Origin: Thauera sp. 28
GTDB lineage: Bacteria; Pseudomonadota; Gammaproteobacteria; Burkholderiales; Rhodocyclaceae
DNA length: 64,000 bases
Reading direction: 5' to 3'
NCBI RefSeq assembly: GCF_000310145.2
Contig: NZ_AMXA01000020.1
Coordinates: 1 to 64,000, forward strand
The first letter of the stretch is position 1. Each line of letters begins with the position of its first letter. Positions 45,990-55,249 of the stretch are shown here, piece after piece. The notes under the pieces are model-generated. The model had not been told where the DNA came from. It saw only the letters and a program-made list of their open reading frames with translations, and did no database searches. The translations under genes and the position numbers were made by a program.

Positions 45990-46513
45990 ACCACCACGTT
46001 CGGCGAGCGCGCCAGGCGCAACTGGTCGCGCACGGCCACGAGCGTGAGCTGCACCACCGCCAGCGCAGCCGCGACCGGCACCGCCGCAAAAGGCAGGGCC
46101 TTGGACATGCCGTAGATCATCGTCGTCACGCGCTCACCACGCTCGACCATCCCGATCCCGTAGAACACGAGCATCGAAAAGAAGGCGATGCCAAGCAGGT
46201 CGACCACCGCCAGCAGCCCCCGGCGCAGCCAGGACGGGAGGTAGGCGAACAACATCTGCACGCCGATGTGCTCACGCCGTGAGATACCCGCCGACACGGC
46301 GAGCAGCGCAACCCAGATCATCAGGTAGCGCGCCGCCTCCTCCATGAAGGTGATCGGCAGCGGCCACACGTAGCGCACCAGCACGCCGAGCCAGACGTCG
46401 AGCACGAGCACGATCAGCAGCGCCACGCAGATCAGGTCGACGGCGCGCGCCAGCCTGCGGCTCATGCCGTCAAGCGCGCGCGCCACGCCCTCGTATTCAC
46501 CAGGGTCATGCAT
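45980..46513 (-). CDS. TRAP transporter small permease, DctQ family
   Basis: A 177-residue protein with four membrane helices, the usual DctQ layout (LICVALLIVLVLDVWLGVLVRYV, then MEEAARYLMIWVALLAVS). It is an essential partner of DctM. It is the first gene of the operon dctQ-dctM-dctP-dpaL-hyuC-carbamoylase, transcribed away from the RpiR regulator gene. Confidence 0.9.
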   Translation of the reverse strand: MHDPGEYEGVARALDGMSRRLARAVDLICVALLIVLVLDVWLGVLVRYVWPLPITFMEEAARYLMIWVALLAVSAGISRREHIGVQMLFAYLPSWLRRGLLAVVDLLGIAFFSMLVFYGIGMVERGERVTTMIYGMSKALPFAAVPVAAALAVVQLTLVAVRDQLRLARSPNVVVCP

Positions 46514-46626
46514 GCAGAGTCTCCTTCACACCGGTCAGCGGCCGGCGTCCGCACTCGCGGGCGCCATCCCGTTCTACCCGCTGCCCGCTCCCGCAAGTGG
46601 TGCGTGGAAGGGCCGCTTTTTCTGTT

Positions 46627-46639
46627 GTATGCACCATAC
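46627..46639. promoter_or_regulatory. Candidate operator between the TRAP operon and rpiR-type gene
   Basis: GTATG-CAC-CATAC is a perfect 13-bp dyad in the AT-richer 225-base divergent region. Two TTTCAG direct elements follow at about 46651 and 46680. Position makes it a likely RpiR target. The remainder of the gap shows no gene. Confidence 0.4.
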
Positions 46640-46738
46640 TGGATCACCTGTTTCAGAAAAACAATCAGTAAAACGTTTTTTTCAGCTATGGTTCGCTTCA
46701 ACGCAAACAACGTGCCAACACACTCGGAAGAGCGTCCG

Positions 46739-47629
46739 ATGAGCGCTGCATCAACGCCAGGAAAGAGCGGCAAACGCCAGAACGTGGGGCCAAGCTCGCT
46801 GGAACGCCGCATCCGCGGCAGCTACGAGGGCCTGCCCAACAGCGAACGCCTGGTGGCCGATCTGCTGCTGGACTTTCCATCTCATCTCGCCACCCACTCC
46901 GCCACCGAACTGGCGCGCCTGTCGGGCGCGTCCAAGGCGGCGGTGACAAGACTGGTCCAGCGCCTCGGCTATCAGAGCTTCGCCCAGGCGCGCGCCGACG
47001 CGCGCAATGCGCAGCAATGGGGCTCACCGATCTACGTCAGCGCCACAGATGCGCCACAAGGGACGCATTCGGCCATAGAGGCGCATGTGGCGGCTGACCT
47101 GGAGGTGCTGCGCAAGACCCTCGACGGGCTGGCACAGACGCGGCTCGACGAGCTCGTCACCGCCTTGCACGATGCGCGCAGGGTGCTGGTGATCGGGCAC
47201 CGCAACAGTGCGCTGCTCGCCACCTATGCACGCGGCCAGCTCGGCCTGCTGCGAGCGGGCGTGGAGTTGGCGCCGATGCATGGAGAGACCCTCGCCGAAG
47301 GCCTGTTCGGCCTCGGCCCGCAGGATGTGCTGCTGGCGGTGGGCTTTCGGCGCCGGGTGCCGGCCTTTCTGTCGGCGCTGGAGGTGGCGCGCAACAACGG
47401 CGTGCGGATTGCAGTGATCACCGATCCGAGCGGCGCGGCCATGGCGCGCAATGTCGACTGGGTCATCCCCTGTCACTGCCGCGGCGCGTCGATGTTCGAC
47501 AGCTACGTCGCGGCGGTGAGCCTCATTAACTTCCTCGCCAGCCAGCTCGCGCTACAACTGGGCGCGCAAGGCCGGGCGCGCCTGCGCGGTATCGAGCAAC
47601 TGCACGAGGAACTCGGCGATCTCGTTTGA
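46739..47629 (+). CDS. RpiR/MurR-family transcriptional regulator
   Basis: A 296-residue regulator with an N-terminal helix-turn-helix of the RpiR type (SATELARLSGASKAAVTRLVQRLGYQSF, residues about 55-82) and a C-terminal SIS domain (RRVLVIGHRNSALLATYARGQL and AVITDPSGAAMA). SIS domains normally bind phosphosugars, but RpiR-type regulators next to ureide/TRAP operons may sense other ligands. It is divergent from the TRAP operon and probably controls it. ATG 46739 has GGAAGAG upstream; ATG 46688 has no ribosome-binding site. Confidence 0.88.
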   Translation: MSAASTPGKSGKRQNVGPSSLERRIRGSYEGLPNSERLVADLLLDFPSHLATHSATELARLSGASKAAVTRLVQRLGYQSFAQARADARNAQQWGSPIYVSATDAPQGTHSAIEAHVAADLEVLRKTLDGLAQTRLDELVTALHDARRVLVIGHRNSALLATYARGQLGLLRAGVELAPMHGETLAEGLFGLGPQDVLLAVGFRRRVPAFLSALEVARNNGVRIAVITDPSGAAMARNVDWVIPCHCRGASMFDSYVAAVSLINFLASQLALQLGAQGRARLRGIEQLHEELGDLV

Positions 47630-47636
47630 GATCGCC
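47615..47636. terminator. Stem-loop across the rpiR-type stop codon
   Basis: GGCGATCTC-GTTT-GAGATCGCC is a perfect 9-bp hairpin that includes the TGA stop codon, between convergent regulator genes. No T run; it may serve both strands. Confidence 0.5.
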
Positions 47637-47658
47637 GGCGTACGCGCCCTCGCGAGCG

Positions 47659-48597
47659 CTAGGCCGATGCGCTCACGATACGCCGCCCGCAGTCGCTGAG
47701 CAGCCGACGCAGCCAGCGATGCCCCGGGGACTGATGATTGCGCTCGTGCCAGAGCTGATAGAAGCGCATCGGCGGAAAAGCGATCGGTGAGGGCACGATC
47801 GCCAGCGGCAGCAGGTTGGCATAGAACTGGGCGAAGTGACGGGTGGTGGTAAATACCAGGTCGGTGCCCTGCAGCAGGTAGGGGGCCGCGGTGAAGGACT
47901 GGACGACGACGCGTTCCTCGCGGTGGATGCGCATCGACGCCAGCACGCTGTCGATCACCCCGCGCTGGCTGATCGAATAGGGCATCGGCACCACATGCAC
48001 CGCGCGCGCATAGTCTTCCGCGCTCATGCCCTTGCGCGCAAACGGGTGTGAGGCCGCCACCAGGCAGACGATCTCGTCTTCGAGCAGCATCGACAGGTGC
48101 ATGCGATGCGGTGGCTCGGGCCAGTTGCCGATCACGACGTCTAGGTCGCCCTCTGCAAGTGAGCGCTCGAAGTCGAAGTTCGGCCCGAGCGAGTGCAGCG
48201 TCAGGCGCGCCTGCGGCGCCTCGCTGCGGAAACGCTCGGCGACTCCGGCGATGAACACCGGCGCCAGGTAATCGGGCGAGCCGATACGGAACTCATGACG
48301 CGTGCTGTCGGGCTCGAAGGCCTCTGGCCCATCGACCATGCGGTCGATCTCGGCGAGCGCCCCCTTGGCATGCGACACCAGCGCGAGCGCGCGCTCGGTG
48401 GGCACCATGCCGCCTTTCTCGCGCACCAGCAGCGGATCGCCAAGGATGTCGCGCAAGCGCTTGAGCGCAGCACTGATCGCGGGTTGCGACTGATTGAGCT
48501 TGAGCGCCGTACGTGACACGCTGCGCTCGCCGATGAGCAGCACGAATACGCGCAGCAGGTAGGTATCGAGCGGGTCATCGCTACGCCTTAGGGTCAT
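47659..48597 (-). CDS. LysR-family transcriptional regulator
   Basis: A 312-residue LysR-type regulator. The winged helix-turn-helix is SVSRTALKLNQSQPAISAALKRLRDILGDPLL (about residues 25-57), and the periplasmic-binding-like effector domain follows. The ATG at 48597 (MTLRRSDDP) matches the normal short N-terminal arm; earlier codons fall in the promoter. It is divergent from uraH and is the probable regulator of the urate operon, with a purine intermediate as effector (inferred). Confidence 0.9.
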   Translation of the reverse strand: MTLRRSDDPLDTYLLRVFVLLIGERSVSRTALKLNQSQPAISAALKRLRDILGDPLLVREKGGMVPTERALALVSHAKGALAEIDRMVDGPEAFEPDSTRHEFRIGSPDYLAPVFIAGVAERFRSEAPQARLTLHSLGPNFDFERSLAEGDLDVVIGNWPEPPHRMHLSMLLEDEIVCLVAASHPFARKGMSAEDYARAVHVVPMPYSISQRGVIDSVLASMRIHREERVVVQSFTAAPYLLQGTDLVFTTTRHFAQFYANLLPLAIVPSPIAFPPMRFYQLWHERNHQSPGHRWLRRLLSDCGRRIVSASA

Positions 48598-48650
48598 GCT
48601 CGTCTCCTCGTCCACGGTGATGGGAGCCCGGCCTGGGGTCGCCGAGTCAG

Positions 48651-48684
48651 ATATGCGCCAGCATATATCACTTATAAACATATA
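48651..48684. promoter_or_regulatory. LysR-type regulatory region of the urate operon
   Basis: ATATGC-GCCA-GCATAT (48651..48666) is a perfect 16-bp dyad with LysR-type spacing. A second site, CACTTATA followed by ATATATGCG, lies downstream to about 48688 in a low-GC stretch. The arrangement resembles recognition plus activation sites between divergent LysR and target genes. Confidence 0.6.
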
Positions 48685-48782
48685 TGCGATTACTTAATAC
48701 ACCCTGGGCTTAAACTGCAACTCAGATCAAGGGCCTGAGCACGGGCCCGCCCCACACCAGACAGCATGCAGGAGACAACACC

Positions 48783-49133
48783 ATGGGACGCCTGACCACC
48801 CACGTTCTGGACACCGCCAAGGGCAAGCCGGGCAGCGGCATTGCGGTGATCGTCTACAGGCTCGATGGCGGGCGCCGCGAAGTCGCGCGCACCGTCACCA
48901 ACCACGACGGCCGCTGTGACCAGCCCCTGCTCGAAGGCGCCGCGCTCGAGGCCGGCAAGTACGAAATCATCTTTGCCGCCGGCGACTACTTCCGCGCCCA
49001 GGGGCTGGACCTGCCCGAGCCACTGTTCGTGGACGAAGTTGCGCTGCGCTTCGGCATTGCCAACACCGAGCAGCACTACCACGTACCCCTGCTGGTCTCG
49101 CCGTGGAGCTACTCCACTTACCGCGGCAGCTGA
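48783..49133 (+). CDS. uraH: 5-Hydroxyisourate hydrolase (transthyretin-like)
   Basis: A 116-residue transthyretin-related enzyme that opens 5-hydroxyisourate to OHCU, the second step of urate oxidation. The N-terminal LTTHVLDTAKGKPG and C-terminal SPWSYSTYRGS are the family signatures, with the active-site His near residue 7 and the YRGS tail. There is no signal peptide. AGGAGAC precedes the ATG. It is the first gene of the urate operon. Confidence 0.95.
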   Translation: MGRLTTHVLDTAKGKPGSGIAVIVYRLDGGRREVARTVTNHDGRCDQPLLEGAALEAGKYEIIFAAGDYFRAQGLDLPEPLFVDEVALRFGIANTEQHYHVPLLVSPWSYSTYRGS

Positions 49134-49169
49134 GCCTCGCGCTTCCCCCACTGACACAGAGACAAGAAC

Positions 49170-50363
49170 ATGGAAGCCTACCTGCTCGACTGGGCCAACC
49201 TGCTGGTCCGCTGGGTGCACCTGATCGCAGGCATTGCCTGGATCGGCGCCTCCTTCTACTTCGTCATGCTGGACAACTCGCTGAAGCCCCCGAAAAAACC
49301 CGAAGACGCGCAGCGCGGCGTGTTCGGCGAGTTGTGGGCCGTGCATGGTGGCGGGTTCTACCACAGCCAGAAGTACCTCACCGGCCCCAAGGGCGAACCA
49401 CTTACCCAGGACCTGCACTGGTCCAAATGGGAGGCCTACAGCACCTGGCTGTCAGGCATGGGCATGATGGCGCTGATCTACTGGATCGGTGCCTCCAGCT
49501 ACCTGATCGACAACAGCGTCATGGCGCTATCGCCCACCGCGGCAATCGCCATCTCGATCGCCTTCCTGGTTGCCGGGTGGGTCTTCTACGACCTGCTGTG
49601 CCGCAACATGATCGGCAAGGACGGCGTGCTCGCAGCCATCGTGTTCGTTTTCGTGATGGTGGCCAACTATGCGCTGCATCAGGTGTTCTCGGCCCGCGGC
49701 GCCTACATCCACGTCGGCGCCATGCTCGGCACGATGATGGCGGCCAACGTGTTCTTCCACATCATTCCCGGCCAGAAGAAGATGGTCGAGCAGATCCGCC
49801 GCGGCGAAGAGGTCGACACCGTGCCCGGCATCGTCGGCAAGCAGCGCTCGGTGCACAACACCTACTTCACCCTGCCGGTGCTGTTCATCATGATCAGCAA
49901 CCACTACCCGATGACCTATGCGCATGCCAACGGCTGGCTCGTGCTCGGCGTGCTGATGATGGCCGGCGTGCTGATCCGCCAGTTCTTCGTGCTGCGCCAT
50001 CGCGGCCAGGTCAAGTGGTGGCTGCCGGCCGCCGGCAGCGCGCTGATCCTGCTGTTGATCGTGCTGATGGCTCCCAAGCCGGTCGACGCCAGCGGCGAGC
50101 AGGTGTCCTTTGCCACCGTCAAGCAGATCATGGACCAGCGCTGCGTGAGTTGCCACGCCGCCTCGCCCACCTTCGAGGGCTTCGCCCAACCCCCCAAGGG
50201 CGTGATGCTGGAGAGCGCGGAGCAGATCGCCCAGCACGCGGTCATGAGCGCGCAGACGGTGGCCAGCGGCTACATGCCGCTCGGCAACCTCACCGGCATC
50301 ACCGATGAAGAACGCCAGGCCATCGCCATCTGGTTCGCCCAGGGCGCGAGGACGCAGGACTGA
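49170..50363 (+). CDS. puuD: Urate hydroxylase PuuD with cytochrome c domain
   Basis: A 397-residue membrane urate oxidase. The N-terminal PuuD region has about eight helices (LLVRWVHLIAGIAWIGASFYFVML onward) and ends at about residue 300. A C-terminal periplasmic cytochrome c domain follows, with heme motif CVSCH and axial methionine in SGYMPLGN. It oxidises urate to 5-hydroxyisourate and sends electrons to the respiratory chain. The operon has no separate soluble uricase, consistent with PuuD doing this step. Confidence 0.93.
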   Translation: MEAYLLDWANLLVRWVHLIAGIAWIGASFYFVMLDNSLKPPKKPEDAQRGVFGELWAVHGGGFYHSQKYLTGPKGEPLTQDLHWSKWEAYSTWLSGMGMMALIYWIGASSYLIDNSVMALSPTAAIAISIAFLVAGWVFYDLLCRNMIGKDGVLAAIVFVFVMVANYALHQVFSARGAYIHVGAMLGTMMAANVFFHIIPGQKKMVEQIRRGEEVDTVPGIVGKQRSVHNTYFTLPVLFIMISNHYPMTYAHANGWLVLGVLMMAGVLIRQFFVLRHRGQVKWWLPAAGSALILLLIVLMAPKPVDASGEQVSFATVKQIMDQRCVSCHAASPTFEGFAQPPKGVMLESAEQIAQHAVMSAQTVASGYMPLGNLTGITDEERQAIAIWFAQGARTQD

Positions 50364-50400
50364 GCGCGCCGCCGAGAACGCATCGCAAGAGACCCACGCC

Positions 50401-50925
50401 ATGAACGCTACGCCCAACACCCTCACCCTACAGGCGCTTTCCGCCCTGTCCCAGCCTGACTTCGTCAGCCACCTGGACGGCATCTTCGAGCACTCGCCCT
50501 GGATCGCCGAGCGCGCCTGGGCCCAACGCCCGTTCGACAGTATCGACGGCCTGCACGCCGCCATGCTCGCGGTGCTCGATACCGCCAGCACGGCCGAGCA
50601 ACTCGCCCTCATCTGCGCGCACCCTGAGCTTGCCGGCAAGGAAGCGGAGGAAGGCACGCTCACCACCGCCTCCACCGGCGAGCAGCGCGGCGCCGGGCTG
50701 GACCAGTGCAGCAAGGACGAGTTGCAGCGCCTGCGCAGCCTCAACAAGGCCTACCGCGAGCGCTTTGGTTTCCCCTTCGTCGTCGCCGTGAAGGGGCTCA
50801 GCCGCCACCAGATCATGGATGGCGTCGAGGCCCGCCTGAGCAACGATCGCGACACCGAATTCGCCCGCTGCCTGCAGGAGATCGGCAAGATCGCCCGCTT
50901 CCGCCTCGATGCCTTGTTCGCCTGA
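50401..50925 (+). CDS. uraD: OHCU decarboxylase
   Basis: A 174-residue enzyme that decarboxylates OHCU to S-allantoin. The family motif CAHPELAGK (catalytic His) and GLSRHQIMDGVEARLSN are present. The ATG at 50401 was chosen; the upstream frame is Arg/Pro-rich and lacks support. It completes the uraH-puuD-uraD oxidation unit. Confidence 0.92.
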   Translation: MNATPNTLTLQALSALSQPDFVSHLDGIFEHSPWIAERAWAQRPFDSIDGLHAAMLAVLDTASTAEQLALICAHPELAGKEAEEGTLTTASTGEQRGAGLDQCSKDELQRLRSLNKAYRERFGFPFVVAVKGLSRHQIMDGVEARLSNDRDTEFARCLQEIGKIARFRLDALFA

Positions 50926-50941
50926 CCCACCGGAGCCGAGC

Positions 50942-51892
50942 ATGAAACCGAACACCCCGAGCACTCCGAACGCCCCCTACCCCCGCGACCTCGTCGGCTA
51001 CGGCCGCAACCCGCCGCATGCCGACTGGCCGGGCCGCGCCCGCATCGCCGTACAGTTCGTGCTCAACTACGAGGAAGGCGGCGAGAACTGCGTGCTGCAC
51101 GGTGACGCCGGCAGCGAGCAGTTCCTGTCCGAGCTGTTCAACGCCGCCAGCTACCCCGAGCGCCACCTGTCGATGGAGGGCATCTACGAGTACGGCTCGC
51201 GCGTGGGCGTGTGGCGCTTTTTGCGCGAGTTCGAGCGCCGCGGCCTGCCGATGACGATCTTCGGGGTGTCGATGGCGCTCGAGCGCCACCCCGAGCTCAC
51301 CGCCGCGTTCAAGGAACTGGGCCACGAGATCGCCTGCCACGGCTGGCGCTGGATCCACTACCAGAACGTGCCCGAGGAGATCGAGCGCGAGCACATGCGG
51401 ATCGGCATGGAGATCATCGAGCGCCTCACCGGCGAGCGCGCGCTGGGCTGGTACACCGGCCGCGACTCGGTGAACACCCGGCGCTTGGTGGCGGACCATG
51501 GCGGCTTCCTGTACGACTCGGACTACTACGGCGACGACCTGCCGTTCTGGACCGAGGTGCGCAAGACCAACGGCGACACCGTGCCGCACCTCGTTGTGCC
51601 CTACACCCTCGACACCAACGACATGCGCTTCGCGCTGCCGCAGGGCTTCTCGCACGGCGACGAGTTCTTCGAGTACCTGAAGGACGCCTTCGACGTGATG
51701 TATGCCGAGGGCGAGGAGCGCCCGGCGATGATGAGCATCGGCATGCACTGCCGCCTGCTCGGCCGCCCGGGCCGCTTCCGTGCGCTGCAGCGCTTCCTCG
51801 ACCACATCGAGAAGCACGACCGCGTATGGGTGTGCCGCCGCGTCGACATCGCCCGCCACTGGATCGAGCGCCACCCCTACAACCCGAAATGA
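50942..51892 (+). CDS. puuE: Allantoinase PuuE
   Basis: A 316-residue polysaccharide-deacetylase-fold allantoinase, unrelated to the amidohydrolase-type AllB. Signatures: FVLNYEEGGENCVLHGD, the catalytic region EIACHGWRWIHYQ and GWYTGRDSVNTRRL. It converts allantoin to allantoate. The start lies 16 bases after uraD. A REP-like hairpin directly follows its stop codon. Confidence 0.94.
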   Translation: MKPNTPSTPNAPYPRDLVGYGRNPPHADWPGRARIAVQFVLNYEEGGENCVLHGDAGSEQFLSELFNAASYPERHLSMEGIYEYGSRVGVWRFLREFERRGLPMTIFGVSMALERHPELTAAFKELGHEIACHGWRWIHYQNVPEEIEREHMRIGMEIIERLTGERALGWYTGRDSVNTRRLVADHGGFLYDSDYYGDDLPFWTEVRKTNGDTVPHLVVPYTLDTNDMRFALPQGFSHGDEFFEYLKDAFDVMYAEGEERPAMMSIGMHCRLLGRPGRFRALQRFLDHIEKHDRVWVCRRVDIARHWIERHPYNPK

Positions 51893-51894
51893 TT

Positions 51895-51917
51895 TCAATG
51901 GGGTCAGACCCCATTGA
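51895..51917. repeat. REP-like hairpin between puuE and alc
   Basis: TCAATGGGG-TCAGA-CCCCATTGA is a perfect 9-bp stem two bases after the puuE stop. The core GGGGTCAGACCCC is, as I recall, a widespread REP-type motif linked to RAYT transposases in many Proteobacteria. It is a different class from the repeats at 5..142. Confidence 0.7.
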
Positions 51918-51955
51918 TCCAACGCATTGCTCCAACTCTGACAAGGAGAACACAC

Positions 51956-53005
51956 ATGGCCAGCCACACTCCCGGCGCCCCCGTCTTCGCCCCCCCTGCC
52001 GAGTTGCCCGACTGGGCGCTGCGCTCGGTCGACCTCGCCAACCCGCGCCTGGGCGCCAAGGCAATCGCCGCCTCCGACGACTTCTTCGCCGAGGTCGCAC
52101 GCATGCTCAACCCCGAGCCCGCACAGTTCGTCCCCGGCAAGTTCGACACCAACGGCAAGTGGATGGATGGCTGGGAGTCGCGCCGCAAGCGCGTCGCCGG
52201 GCACGACTGGGCTCTCGTCAAACTCGGCGTCAAGGGCGTCATCCGCGGCTTCGACGTCGACACCTCTCACTTCACCGGCAACTACCCGCCCGCCGTCTCG
52301 ATCGAGGCCTGCGTCTCCGACGCCGATGACGTGGCCGCGCTCCAGGCCGCGACCTGGACCGAGATCCTTCCGGCCACCCCGATGGGACCCAACAGCCATC
52401 ACCTCCTCGAGTGCGCCAGCACCGCGGCCTGGTCCCACCTGCGCGTGAACATGTATCCGGACGGCGGCATCGCGCGCCTGCGCGTCTATGGCCGCCCGGT
52501 GGGCTCGCTCGCGGCCAAGGCCGCCGCGGGCGAACTCGTCGATCTGGTGGCGATGGAAAATGGCGGCCGCGCCGTGTCGTGGAACGACGCCAGCTTCGGC
52601 TCTTCGGCCGCCGCGCTGTTGCTGCCGGGCCGTGGCATGAACATGGGCGATGGCTGGGAGACCCGCCGCCGCCGCGAACCGGGCAACGACTGGTGCGTGC
52701 TCGAGCTCGGCGCCCCCGGCACGGTCGAGCGCATCGAGGTCGACACCGCCTTCTTCAAGGGCAACTACCCCGATCGCTGCTCGATCCAGGCCGCCTATGT
52801 CACTGGCGGCACCGACCGCTCGATCACCACCCAGTCGATGTTCTGGCACACCCTGCTGCCCGAGCAGAAACTGGAGATGGATGCGATCCACAGCTTCACC
52901 GAAGAAGTGGCCAAACTCGGGCCGATCACCCACGTGCGCTTGAACATCTTCCCCGACGGCGGCGTCTCGCGACTGCGCCTGTGGGGCAAGGTCGAGGCCA
53001 AATAA
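51956..53005 (+). CDS. alc: Allantoicase
   Basis: A 349-residue enzyme with two tandem allantoicase-type beta domains. The paired repeats are visible as [13 protein letters not shown]...[27 protein letters not shown] and [11 protein letters not shown]...[27 protein letters not shown], spaced about 170 residues apart. It cleaves allantoate to ureidoglycolate and urea. AAGGAGA precedes the ATG at 51956. Confidence 0.94.
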   Translation: MASHTPGAPVFAPPAELPDWALRSVDLANPRLGAKAIAASDDFFAEVARMLNPEPAQFVPGKFDTNGKWMDGWESRRKRVAGHDWALVKLGVKGVIRGFDVDTSHFTGNYPPAVSIEACVSDADDVAALQAATWTEILPATPMGPNSHHLLECASTAAWSHLRVNMYPDGGIARLRVYGRPVGSLAAKAAAGELVDLVAMENGGRAVSWNDASFGSSAAALLLPGRGMNMGDGWETRRRREPGNDWCVLELGAPGTVERIEVDTAFFKGNYPDRCSIQAAYVTGGTDRSITTQSMFWHTLLPEQKLEMDAIHSFTEEVAKLGPITHVRLNIFPDGGVSRLRLWGKVEAK

Positions 53006-53087
53006 GAAGACCGGCGCTGCGCGGGCGCAGCCCTGCGCCCGGGCGCCCGACCGCCGTGTCGCCCCCTTCCTCACCCGAGAGCACACC

Positions 53088-53639
53088 ATGACCGCGCACC
53101 CCGCCCTCCCCCTCGCCGTCGAGCCCCTCACCCACGAGGCCTTCGCACCCTTCGGCCAGCTCATCGAGGCCCGCGACGCCGCACCGCACTTCACCATCAA
53201 CGCCGGCAACACCGAGCGCTACCACGACCTCGCTCGCATCGAGCCCGGGCCCGAGGGCCGCGTCATCGTCTCCATCTTCCGCGGACAGCCCCGCGCCCTG
53301 CCCTTCACCGTGAACATGATGGAGCGCCACCCGCTCGCCTCACAGGCCTTCATCCCCATGTCGGGCAAGCCCTATCTGGTCGTCGTCGCCCCCGCGGGCG
53401 CACCGCCCACCGCACAAGACCTGACAGTCTTCCTCGCCCGCGGCGACCAGGGCGTCAACTACGCCCCCGGCGTCTGGCACCACCCCCTGCTCGCACTCGA
53501 CGAAATCTGCGACTTCATCGTCATCGACCGCAGCGGGCCAGGGCACAACTGCGACGAGATCCAGCTCGAGACCCCGGGCGCCATCCTCGCGCTGCCAGAC
53601 CGAACCTCGTCGACGAGGACTCAGCGGCCGAGCGCGTAG
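53088..53639 (+). CDS. allA: Ureidoglycolate lyase
   Basis: A 183-residue cupin-fold enzyme converting ureidoglycolate to glyoxylate and urea. [20 protein letters not shown] and [16 protein letters not shown] carry the metal-binding residues typical of AllA. It is the last gene of the urate operon and overlaps the convergent AhpD-like gene by 19 bases. Urease or urea carboxylase must be elsewhere. Confidence 0.93.
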   Translation: MTAHPALPLAVEPLTHEAFAPFGQLIEARDAAPHFTINAGNTERYHDLARIEPGPEGRVIVSIFRGQPRALPFTVNMMERHPLASQAFIPMSGKPYLVVVAPAGAPPTAQDLTVFLARGDQGVNYAPGVWHHPLLALDEICDFIVIDRSGPGHNCDEIQLETPGAILALPDRTSSTRTQRPSA

Positions 53640-54199
53640 AACTCCGCGTTGGGCCGCATGCTCGTCACGTTGGCAAGACGGTTGGACATGCCGAAGAAGG
53701 CCGCGATGCCGGCGATATCCCAGATGTCCTCCTCGGTGAAGCCGTGCGCCTGCAGCAGTTCGAAATCGGCCTCGCCCACCAGATGCGAGGTCTGCGAGAC
53801 CTTCATGGCGAAATCGAGCATCGCCTTCTGGCGAGCGCTCAGATCGGCCTTGCGGTAGTTGACTGCAACCTGGTCGGCGATGAGCGGGTTCTTGGCGCGG
53901 ATGCGCAGGATCGCGCCGTGGGCGATCACGCAGTACTGGCACTGGTTCGCATTGCTGGTCGCCACCACGATCATCTCGCGCTCGGCCTTGCTCAGGTTGC
54001 CCGGCTTCTCCATCAGCGCGTCGTGGTAGGCGAAGAAGGCACGGAACTCGTCGGGCCGTTGGGCGAGCGTAAGGAACACGTTGGGGATGAAACCGGACTT
54101 CTCCTGAACGGCCTCGATGCGCGCGCGGATGTCTTCGGGCATGTCCTTCAGTTCGGGGACAGGGAAACGGCTCACTGCGGATTGCTGTGCCTGGGTCAT
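53621..54199 (-). CDS. AhpD-like / peroxidase-related protein (carboxymuconolactone decarboxylase family)
   Basis: A 192-residue helical protein of the CMD/AhpD family. The redox motif appears as CQYCVIAH (CxxC...H), typical of alkylhydroperoxidase-like proteins. It may reduce peroxides or act in quinone or electrophile detoxification. AAGGAG precedes the ATG at 54199. It is 49 bases downstream of the reductase gene and probably shares its TetR control. Confidence 0.87.
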   Translation of the reverse strand: MTQAQQSAVSRFPVPELKDMPEDIRARIEAVQEKSGFIPNVFLTLAQRPDEFRAFFAYHDALMEKPGNLSKAEREMIVVATSNANQCQYCVIAHGAILRIRAKNPLIADQVAVNYRKADLSARQKAMLDFAMKVSQTSHLVGEADFELLQAHGFTEEDIWDIAGIAAFFGMSNRLANVTSMRPNAEFYALGR

Positions 54200-54248
54200 G
54201 CTTTCTTCTCCTTGGAATGATGAAACGGTTGATCCTGACGGGACGGCT

Positions 54249-55232
54249 CTAGCGATTGACGTCCACGACGATGCGGCCGCGGACCTCGCCCCTGAGCAAG
54301 CTGTCGGCGAGCGGGATGGCCTCGGCCAGTCCGACCTCGCGGCTGATCTGCCCGAGCTTGGCCAGATCCAGATCGCTTGCCAGGCGTTGCCAGGCCAGCA
54401 GCCGGTCCGCACGCGGGCACATCACGCTGTCGACGCCGGCCAGGGTGACGCCGCGCAGAATGAAGGGCGCGACCGTCGCCGGAAGGTCCATGCCCGCCGC
54501 CAGCCCGCAGGCAGCGACCACGCCACGGTACTTGGTGGTGGCGCAGACGTTGGCCAGCACATGGCTGCCGACCACATCGACAGCGCCGGCCCAGCGCTCC
54601 TTGCCCAGCGGCTTGCCAGGCGACGAGAACAGCGCACGGTCGACCACCTCCGCCGCCCCGAGCGCCTTGAGGTAGTCGGCATCCTGCGTGCGGCCGGTCG
54701 CCGCCACCACCGTGTAGCCGAGCTTGGCGAGCACCGCGATGGCGACGCTGCCGACACCGCCGGCAGCGCCGGTGACCAGAATCTCGCCGTCCCCGGGCTG
54801 GACCCCGTGGCGTTCGAGCGCCAGCACGCACAGCATGGCGGTATAGCCCGCGGTACCGATCGCCATCGCCTGTTGCGGCGTGAAGGCCGCGGGCAGCGGC
54901 ACCAGCCAGTCGCCATTCAGACGCGCCTTCTGCGCCAGGCCGCCCCAGTGCACCTCGCCCACACCCCAGCCGTTGAGCACCACTGCGTCCCCGGCTTTGT
55001 ATTCCGGATGGGTGCTGTCCTCGACCACCCCGACCAGATCGATGCCCGGGACCATCGGAAACGTGCGCACCACCGGCCCCTTGCCGGTAATCGCCAGCCC
55101 GTCCTTGTAGTTGAGCGTCGAGTGGCTGACGCGCACGGTCACGTTGCCCTCGGGCAACTGCGCTTCGTCAAGCGTCTTGACGCTCGCGCGGTAACCCGCA
55201 TCGTCCTTCTCGATCAGTACGCCCTTGAACAT
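54249..55232 (-). CDS. Acrylyl-CoA reductase / quinone oxidoreductase family (AcuI/YhdH)
   Basis: A 327-residue NADPH-dependent medium-chain reductase. The N-terminal part ([24 protein letters not shown]) and the dinucleotide motif [14 protein letters not shown] are characteristic of AcuI/YhdH, which reduces acryloyl-CoA and related electrophiles. No structural zinc cysteines are present. The ATG at 55232 lies 18 bases downstream of a TetR operator. It forms an operon with the AhpD-like gene and follows the TetR gene in the same direction. Confidence 0.88.
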   Translation of the reverse strand: MFKGVLIEKDDAGYRASVKTLDEAQLPEGNVTVRVSHSTLNYKDGLAITGKGPVVRTFPMVPGIDLVGVVEDSTHPEYKAGDAVVLNGWGVGEVHWGGLAQKARLNGDWLVPLPAAFTPQQAMAIGTAGYTAMLCVLALERHGVQPGDGEILVTGAAGGVGSVAIAVLAKLGYTVVAATGRTQDADYLKALGAAEVVDRALFSSPGKPLGKERWAGAVDVVGSHVLANVCATTKYRGVVAACGLAAGMDLPATVAPFILRGVTLAGVDSVMCPRADRLLAWQRLASDLDLAKLGQISREVGLAEAIPLADSLLRGEVRGRIVVDVNR

Positions 55233-55249
55233 GTCATCCCCTCCAGATT

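Noticed and set aside
50813-53212. A 799-codon antisense frame across puuE and alc
   Set aside because: Antisense to two certain genes with no recognisable motif.
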